Source: Bradyrhizobium yuanmingense
Lineage (GTDB): Bacteria > Pseudomonadota > Alphaproteobacteria > Rhizobiales > Xanthobacteraceae
Direction of reading: 5' to 3'
Assembly: GCF_900094575.1 (NCBI RefSeq)
Contig: NZ_FMAE01000005.1
Location: 62,001 to 126,000 of the forward strand
DNA: 64,000 nucleotides
Made by a program: the position numbers and the translations under genes. Every line of letters starts with the position of its first letter. Position 1 is the first letter of the stretch. This document shows positions 58,673 to 64,000 of this stretch, piece by piece. The notes under the pieces are model-generated. The model searched no databases. It was not told where the DNA came from and was given only the letters and a program-made list of their open reading frames with translations.

Positions 58673-58975
58673 TTCCCGTAATCATCCGGTCGATCTCGCC
58701 AATAGCCGAGGTCGACCGGTGCTTTGCTTGCAATCGTCAAAATCCCTGACATAGCCTTGCCAAGATGATGCGGGTCGATTCGCCCGCGTTGATGTCGTGT
58801 GCGTAACGCTTCGACGCCGGGGGCAGGGGCGCACCGCTGCGCGTGGAGCCGTGATCTGGGGACAAGTCGGGCTGCGGCGACGAAAATGGCGGACCCATCG
58901 TCGCGGAACCGGCCAATCCTGCCGTGCTTGGTGTAAAACAACGCATGCGAGGGCGTTGATGATGTGGAGTCGGAG
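58673..58975. other. Gap between tolC and popZ
   Basis: About 300 bp without a convincing gene. No clear terminator with T tract after tolC was found. The popZ promoter should lie here but was not located. Confidence 0.4.
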
Positions 58976-59734
58976 ATGACGCAGCCTGCAAAGGTCACAG
59001 AACCCTCGATGGAGGAGATTCTGGCCTCGATCCGGCGCATCATTGCCGACGACGAGGCAAAGCCCCCGCCGGCTGAGGCCGCCAAGCCCGAGAAGGCTGC
59101 TGCGCCCGCTGCGCCGCCGAAGCCGCAGGCGATGAACGACATTCCGCCATCCAAGGTCGCTCCGCCTAAACCCGCCGCCGAGAAGCCGGCACCGCCGCCG
59201 GCTGCAAAGCCGGCGCCGCCACCTGCGCCGGCGCCCGCGGCGGACGCATCCAACAGCCAGGACGATATCGACGCGTTGCTGGCGGGTCTCGATGCGGCCA
59301 CACCTACGCCGGAGGTCCGCGCGCCCGAGCCAGAGCCCGAGCCCGACGTGCTCGAACTGACCGACGACATGGCGATGGACCCGACGCCGCCTCCGCCGCC
59401 GCCGACCTTCCGCAAGGTCGAGCCACGCGACGATCTCGAATTCGCCGAGCCGCCGCGTCCCGCCCCGCCGCCGTCCTACGCGCCGGTGGACTTCGACGCG
59501 CCGCCGCTGCCCCCGCAGCAGCCGATCCTCGCGCAATCGACGGTCTCCGCGGTCGAATCCGCCTTCAACTCCCTGGCCCATACGGTGCTCAGCAGCAATG
59601 CGCGGACGCTGGAGGACCTGGTCAAGGAGATGCTGCGGCCGATGCTGAAGTCCTGGCTCGACGACAACCTGCCCGGCCTCGTTGAACGCATCGTGAAGGC
59701 CGAAATCGAGCGGGTCTCGCGCGGCGGCCGCTGA
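58976..59734 (+). CDS. popZ: Cell-pole-organizing protein PopZ (DUF2497)
   Basis: A 252-residue protein with the PopZ layout: a short N-terminal helix 'EPSMEEILASIRRIIADDE', a long disordered Pro/Ala/Glu-rich spacer (~residues 28-185), and a conserved C-terminal oligomerisation region 'TLEDLVKEMLRPMLKSWLDD' with 'NLPGLVERIVKAEIERVSR'. In Caulobacter, PopZ forms a polar matrix that anchors the chromosome origin and recruits other proteins. Start ATG 58976 (GGAGTCGGAG upstream). It lies between tolC and valS, an order common in Rhizobiales. Confidence 0.9.
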   Translation: MTQPAKVTEPSMEEILASIRRIIADDEAKPPPAEAAKPEKAAAPAAPPKPQAMNDIPPSKVAPPKPAAEKPAPPPAAKPAPPPAPAPAADASNSQDDIDALLAGLDAATPTPEVRAPEPEPEPDVLELTDDMAMDPTPPPPPPTFRKVEPRDDLEFAEPPRPAPPPSYAPVDFDAPPLPPQQPILAQSTVSAVESAFNSLAHTVLSSNARTLEDLVKEMLRPMLKSWLDDNLPGLVERIVKAEIERVSRGGR

Positions 59735-59848
59735 GGGCGGCCGAAGGGCCCTCATAAAGCCCGGCTTGGGCGTCATATTCGGGCCTCGGACCGGGCTGGA
59801 AAGCGCTGTTGCCGCCTCGTTTTCCCTGACGTTTTCGTTGACTTTTCG

Positions 59849-59878
59849 TTGACTTGGCCCCCTCGCGCGGCTTTCTAG
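59849..59878 (+). promoter_or_regulatory. Possible sigma-70-type promoter of valS
   Basis: TTGACT (59849-59854), an 18-bp spacer and TTTCTA (59873-59878), ending 8 bp before the valS ATG, so it would leave almost no leader. A second TTGACT lies 11 bp further upstream within a perfect tandem repeat. Weak evidence. Confidence 0.3.
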
Positions 59879-59885
59879 CAGCCCC

Positions 59886-62762
59886 ATGATCGAGAAAAAT
59901 TACCAGCCCGCCGATATCGAAACCCGCATGTCCGTGGTGTGGGAGGACAGCCTTGCGTTCAAGGCTGGCCGGCCCGACCGCCGTGATGCCGTGCCCTTCA
60001 CCATCGTGATCCCGCCGCCGAACGTGACGGGCTCGCTGCACATGGGCCACGCCCTCAACAACACGCTGCAGGACATCCTTTGCCGGTTCGAGCGCATGCG
60101 GGGCCGCGACGTGCTGTGGCAGCCCGGCACCGACCATGCCGGCATCGCCACCCAGATGGTGGTCGAGCGGCAGCTGATGGAGCGCCAGCAGCCCGGTCGC
60201 CGCGAGATGGGCCGCGAGAAGTTTCTGGAGCGGGTCTGGCAGTGGAAGGCCGAGAGTGGCGACACCATCATCAACCAGCTCAAGCGCCTCGGTGCGTCCT
60301 GCGACTGGTCGCGCGAGCGCTTCACCATGGACGAGGGCCTATCGAAGGCCGTCGTCAAGGTCTTCGTCGAGCTGCACCGTGAGGGCCTGATCTACAAGGA
60401 CAAGCGGCTGGTGAACTGGGACACCAAGCTGCTCACCGCGATCTCTGATCTCGAAGTGCAGCAGACGGAAGTGAAGGGCCACCTCTGGTATCTGCGCTAT
60501 CCGATCGAGGGCAAGACGTTCAACCCCGAGGATCCCTCGAGCTTCATCGTGGTCGCCACCACGCGACCCGAGACCATGCTCGGCGATACCGGCGTGGCCG
60601 TGCATCCGGAGGATGATCGCTACCAGCAGCTGATCGGCAAGAACGTCGTCCTGCCGCTGGTCGGCCGCAAGATCAAAATCCTCGCCGACGAGTATTCCGA
60701 TCCCGAAAAGGGATCGGGCGCTGTGAAGGTGACGCCGGCGCACGACTTCAACGATTTCGAGGTCGGCAATCGCCACGGGCTGCGCCGGATCAGCGTGCTC
60801 GACAGGGAAGGCTGTCTCGATCTCCTCGACAACGAGGATTATCTGCGCGACCTGCCCGAAGGCGCTGCGCAATTCGCCGAGGAATTCCACAAGGTCGACC
60901 GCTTCGCTGCGCGCAAGCGCATCGTCGAGCGGCTGGAATCGTTCGGCTTCGTCGAACGGATCGAGCCGCACACCCACATGGTGCCGCACGGCGATCGTTC
61001 CAACAGCGTGATCGAGCCCTACCTGACCGACCAGTGGTACGTCGACGCCAAGACGCTGGCGAGACCTGCGATCGCGGCGGTGCGTTCGGGCGAAACGACG
61101 TTCGTGCCGAAGAACTGGGAAAAGACCTATTACGAGTGGATGGAGAACATCCAGCCCTGGTGCATCTCGCGTCAGCTCTGGTGGGGCCATCAGATCCCGG
61201 CCTGGTACGGCCCTGACGGCAAGGTGTTCGTCGCCGAGACCGAGGAGGAGGCCATCAGCCACGCGCTCGGCTATTACGTCGAGCAGGAGGTCATTACGCC
61301 CGAGCAGGGCCGCGAGATGGCGCTCGACCGCAACAAGCGGGAAGGCTTCATCACGCGCGATGAGGACGTGCTCGACACCTGGTTCTCCTCGGCGCTGTGG
61401 CCGTTCTCGACGCTCGGCTGGCCCGACGAGACGCCCGAGGTGCAGCGCTATTATCCGACCAATGCGCTGGTGACCGGCTTCGACATCATCTTCTTCTGGG
61501 TCGCCCGCATGATGATGATGGGCCTGCACTTCATGAAGGAAGTACCGTTCTCGACCATCTACATCCACGCCCTCGTCCGCGACGAGAAGGGCGCCAAGAT
61601 GTCGAAGTCGAAGGGCAACGTCATCGATCCCCTCCACCTGATCGACGAATACGGCGCCGACGCGCTGCGCTTCACCCTGGCCGCGATGGCGGCGCAGGGG
61701 CGCGACATCAAGCTCGCCACCAGCCGCGTCGAAGGCTACCGCAATTTCGCGACCAAGCTCTGGAACGCGTGCCGGTTCGCGGAGATGAACCACTGCGCCG
61801 TGCCTGATGGTTTCGAGCCGGCGAAGGCAAAGGAGACGCTGAACCGGTGGATCGCGCATGAGACCGCCCACACCACGCGCGAGGTGACCGAGGCGATCGA
61901 AGCTTATCGCTTCAACGATGCAGCCGGCAGCATCTATCGCTTCGTCTGGAACGTCTATTGCGACTGGTATGTCGAGCTCGCCAAGCCCGTGCTGCTCGGT
62001 CCGGACAACCCTGCCAAGGACGAGACCCGCGCCATGGTCGCCTGGGCGCGCGACGAGATCCTGAAGCTGTTGCATCCCTTCATGCCCTTCATCACCGAAG
62101 AGCTGTGGGAGGTGACGGCCAGGCGCGAGGGCCTGCTCGCATTGGCGCCGTGGCCGCTGAAGCCGGTCGAGCCGACGCCGGAGCAGCTCGCGATGCTTGC
62201 GGCGACCACGGGACCGACCGATGCGCTCGTCTCGCCGGCCTGGGTGCTGCCGATCTTCGATCATGCCGACTTCACCGATCCGGCTGCCGAAGCCGAGATC
62301 GGCTGGGTCATCGACCTCGTCACGCAGATCCGCTCGGTGCGCGCCGAGATGAACATCGCGCCGGCAACGCTGACGCCGCTGGTGCTCGCAGGCGCTTCGG
62401 CCGAAACCAAGGAGCGCGCGCCGCGCTGGGCCGATGTCATCAAGCGTATGGCGCGGCTGTCGGACATCTCCTTCGCCGACCGCGCGCCCGACGGCGCTGT
62501 CCAGCTGCTGGTGCGCGGCGAGGTCGCCGCGCTGCCGCTCAAGGGCGTGATCGACGTCGCCGCCGAGCGCACGCGTCTCGACAAGGAGATCGGCAAGGCC
62601 GAGGCCGACATCAAGCGCGCCGAGTCGAAGCTGGCGAACGAGAAGTTCGTCGCCAACGCGGCCGAGGAGGTCGTCGAGGAGGAGCGCGAAAAGCGCGAGA
62701 CGGCGCTGGCGCGCAAGGCGAAGCTGCTTGAGGCGATGGAGCGGCTGAAGCAGGCGTCTTAG
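59886..62762 (+). CDS. valS: Valyl-tRNA synthetase
   Basis: A 958-residue class I synthetase. The HIGH motif is at residues 52-55 in 'PPPNVTGSLHMGHALNNTLQ', the KMSKS loop at 571-575 in 'GAKMSKSKGNVIDPLHLIDE', and the editing domain lies between ('TTRPETMLGDTGVAVHPEDD'). 'CISRQLWWGHQIPAWYG' is specific for ValRS/IleRS-type enzymes. The C-terminal coiled coil (~residues 895-955, 'EIGKAEADIKRAESKLANEK') is the tRNA-binding arm typical of ValRS. It charges tRNA-Val in the cytoplasm; essential housekeeping gene. Length is normal. Confidence 0.97.
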   Translation: MIEKNYQPADIETRMSVVWEDSLAFKAGRPDRRDAVPFTIVIPPPNVTGSLHMGHALNNTLQDILCRFERMRGRDVLWQPGTDHAGIATQMVVERQLMERQQPGRREMGREKFLERVWQWKAESGDTIINQLKRLGASCDWSRERFTMDEGLSKAVVKVFVELHREGLIYKDKRLVNWDTKLLTAISDLEVQQTEVKGHLWYLRYPIEGKTFNPEDPSSFIVVATTRPETMLGDTGVAVHPEDDRYQQLIGKNVVLPLVGRKIKILADEYSDPEKGSGAVKVTPAHDFNDFEVGNRHGLRRISVLDREGCLDLLDNEDYLRDLPEGAAQFAEEFHKVDRFAARKRIVERLESFGFVERIEPHTHMVPHGDRSNSVIEPYLTDQWYVDAKTLARPAIAAVRSGETTFVPKNWEKTYYEWMENIQPWCISRQLWWGHQIPAWYGPDGKVFVAETEEEAISHALGYYVEQEVITPEQGREMALDRNKREGFITRDEDVLDTWFSSALWPFSTLGWPDETPEVQRYYPTNALVTGFDIIFFWVARMMMMGLHFMKEVPFSTIYIHALVRDEKGAKMSKSKGNVIDPLHLIDEYGADALRFTLAAMAAQGRDIKLATSRVEGYRNFATKLWNACRFAEMNHCAVPDGFEPAKAKETLNRWIAHETAHTTREVTEAIEAYRFNDAAGSIYRFVWNVYCDWYVELAKPVLLGPDNPAKDETRAMVAWARDEILKLLHPFMPFITEELWEVTARREGLLALAPWPLKPVEPTPEQLAMLAATTGPTDALVSPAWVLPIFDHADFTDPAAEAEIGWVIDLVTQIRSVRAEMNIAPATLTPLVLAGASAETKERAPRWADVIKRMARLSDISFADRAPDGAVQLLVRGEVAALPLKGVIDVAAERTRLDKEIGKAEADIKRAESKLANEKFVANAAEEVVEEEREKRETALARKAKLLEAMERLKQAS

Positions 62763-62763
62763 A

Positions 62764-62852
62764 GCATGATCCGGAAAAGTGTGCAGCGGTTTTCCGGAAA
62801 GATCATGCTCAAACAATAACCTAAAGCGCGATGATGATTCATCGCGCTTTAG
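62764..62852. repeat. Palindromic intergenic repeat, copy 2
   Basis: GCATGATCCGGAAAAGTGTG with mirrored GGTTTTCCGGAAAGATCATGC, followed by CTAAAGCGCGATG...CATCGCGCTTTAG. It closely matches copy 1 (33127-33226), differing by a few bases and an 11-bp shorter second module. It lies between the convergent valS and mpg genes, starting one base after the valS stop. Confidence 0.82.
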
Positions 62853-62854
62853 GC

Positions 62855-63457
62855 TTATTTCGGAAACGGCTTGCTCAAAAACTTCGAGCCCCTGACGCCA
62901 TAGCGCCAGGGCAGCTCGACCGCCTTGGTGATGCCGATGCGGATGCCGGTTGCGACCTCGACATCCTCGGTTCGCGCATGCAGCGCGATGGGAGGCCGGT
63001 CCAGCGGCAGGGCGTTGTGCGCGATGGTGATGCCGAGCGCCTCGGTCAGCTTGCCAGGGCCCGAGCACAGCGCACGCACCTCCTGCAGATGCCGGCGTCG
63101 GCGCATCGCAGCCAGGCCATGCGTCGGCTCCAGCGCACGGATCAGCACGGCGCTGGCCGAGCCTTCCTCCTCGCAGACGAAGTTGACGCACCAATGAATG
63201 CCGTAGGAGCGGTAGACATAGGCAAAGCCAGGCGGGCCAAACATGACCTGGTTCCGCTGCGTCGGCCCGCGATAGGAGTGCGCCGCCGGGTCGGTATGGT
63301 GATAGGCCTCGACCTCGACGATGATCCCGCCGACGCCGTCAACGAGCATGGTGGCGCCGATCAGGTCGGGCGCGACCTCATGGACGCTGCGTCCGAAGAA
63401 GGCGCGCTTCAGGGGCTTGCCTAGCCGCGGTGGTGAAGCGTTCGAGATTGGAGCCAT
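62855..63457 (-). CDS. 3-methyladenine DNA glycosylase (AAG/MPG family)
   Basis: A 200-residue alkyladenine glycosylase. 'VDGVGGIIVEVEAYHHTDPA' contains the catalytic Glu and 'AHSYRGPTQRNQVMFGPPGF' with 'AYVYRSYGIHWCVNFVC' follows as in human AAG; 'GPGKLTEALGI' is the DNA-binding loop. It excises alkylated purines from DNA as the first step of base excision repair. Length matches bacterial members. It starts at ATG 63457 and stands as a single gene, convergent with valS across the palindromic repeat. Confidence 0.92.
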   Translation of the reverse strand: MAPISNASPPRLGKPLKRAFFGRSVHEVAPDLIGATMLVDGVGGIIVEVEAYHHTDPAAHSYRGPTQRNQVMFGPPGFAYVYRSYGIHWCVNFVCEEEGSASAVLIRALEPTHGLAAMRRRRHLQEVRALCSGPGKLTEALGITIAHNALPLDRPPIALHARTEDVEVATGIRIGITKAVELPWRYGVRGSKFLSKPFPK

Positions 63458-63587
63458 TCGAGGTGAGAATCGCCTGATAACGGAGCAAGATATTGCCCAT
63501 ATCTGCCATGTTCCCTGAAGCGGGGCGAGCCGGGTTGCGATGCCAGGCCAGACCGACTAGGTAGGACCTGAACAGACCGGACACCCC

Positions 63588-64000
63588 ATGGTCGTTATTG
63601 TCGATACCATCTCGAACCCGCTGCGCCCGCGCCACCCCGAAAAGGTGAACCGGCCCGATTCCGCTTCGCCGCCGAAGCCGGACTGGATCCGCGTGCGCGC
63701 GCCGAACACCCGCGGCTATGCCGATACCCGCAACATCGTGCGCGCCAACGGCCTGCATACGGTGTGCGAGGAAGCGGGCTGCCCGAACATCGGCGAGTGC
63801 TGGGACAAGAAGCACGCGACCTTCATGATCATGGGTGACACCTGCACCCGGGCCTGCGCCTTCTGCAATGTCAAGACCGGCCTGCCCAATGCACTGGACG
63901 CGGCCGAGCCGCAGCACGTCGCCGAAGCCGTGGCCAAGCTCGGCCTCGCCCACGTCGTCATCACCTCGGTCGACCGCGACGACCTCACTGACGGCGGCGC
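63588..64000 (+). CDS. lipA: Lipoyl synthase, 3' truncated by window edge
   Basis: The first 137 residues of a radical-SAM lipoyl synthase. 'TVCEEAGCPNIGECWDKKHA' has the auxiliary-cluster C-x4-C-x5-C motif, and 'MGDTCTRACAFCNVKTG' the radical-SAM C-x3-C-x2-C motif. It inserts two sulfurs into protein-bound octanoyl groups to make lipoate for pyruvate and 2-oxoglutarate dehydrogenases. ATG 63588 gives the usual N-terminus. The gene continues beyond base 64000. Confidence 0.95.
   Translation, partial: MVVIVDTISNPLRPRHPEKVNRPDSASPPKPDWIRVRAPNTRGYADTRNIVRANGLHTVCEEAGCPNIGECWDKKHATFMIMGDTCTRACAFCNVKTGLPNALDAAEPQHVAEAVAKLGLAHVVITSVDRDDLTDGG

Noticed and set aside
59838..59853. TTGAC...TTGAC candidate FixK box upstream of valS
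   Set aside because: The two half-sites are direct, not inverted, and no TCAA half is present.
60339..63194. 951-residue open frame on the minus strand opposite valS
   Set aside because: It is the antisense shadow of valS (59886-62762) and part of mpg; its translation is Arg/Leu/Asp-rich without domain motifs, as expected in high-GC coding DNA.

Overview
The window looks like chromosomal DNA of a slow-growing rhizobial alphaproteobacterium, most likely Bradyrhizobium or a close relative such as Rhodopseudomonas. The evidence is the high G+C content, frequent GTG and TTG starts, FixJ- and FixK-type regulators with many FNR/FixK boxes, an IalB-type protein, a PopZ (DUF2497) gene, the order isoaspartyl methyltransferase-like - tolC - popZ - valS - mpg - lipA, and a palindromic intergenic repeat of a kind I remember as common in Rhizobiales. 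Assignments come from reading motifs in the translated sequence; no database was searched.

0-14.7 kb is housekeeping and efflux. It holds the 3' part of a TPR/O-GlcNAc-transferase-type gene, a convergent cysK, a four-gene RND efflux operon (NodT-type outer-membrane factor, adaptor and two MdtB/MdtC-like pumps), a DTW-domain tRNA-modification gene, tRNA-Cys and three small genes. 15.1-19.5 kb holds a membrane-stress operon: a PspA/IM30-type protein with an unusual TnpB-like N-terminal extension, a YqiJ-like membrane protein and a YqiK-type flotillin. A small secreted protein and tRNA-Asn follow.

20.0-55.8 kb is the most distinctive part. Nine 14-bp TTGA-N6-TCAA boxes lie 59-92 bp (centre to start codon) upstream of transcription units, several of them in divergent intergenic regions, so most of this 36-kb block looks like one FixK/FNR-controlled low-oxygen regulon. 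It encodes a FixK-like and a FixJ-like regulator, a frameshifted receiver protein, a PerM-type permease and a potassium-channel-like protein. It also has two AspT-type exchangers flanking an Orn/Lys/Arg-type decarboxylase, PPK2, a YiaW/YiaV-like pair, a histidine kinase with a binding-protein-like sensor, a lone ABC binding protein and DUF3300/DUF2950 envelope proteins. A DUF3141-pta-ackA-fabI cassette, several alpha/beta hydrolases (one a tandem fusion) and a CoA-transferase/MaoC operon complete it. Together these suggest substrate-level ATP formation, acyl/acetyl-CoA and polyphosphate turnover, ion and amino-acid exchange and envelope remodelling when respiration is limited. Fragments of second copies of fabI and of a hydrolase flank the CoA-transferase operon and record past duplication and deletion.

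56.1-64 kb returns to core genes: a small protein, a PCMT-like methyltransferase, TolC, PopZ, ValS, a 3-methyladenine DNA glycosylase and the 5' part of lipA, which runs off the window.
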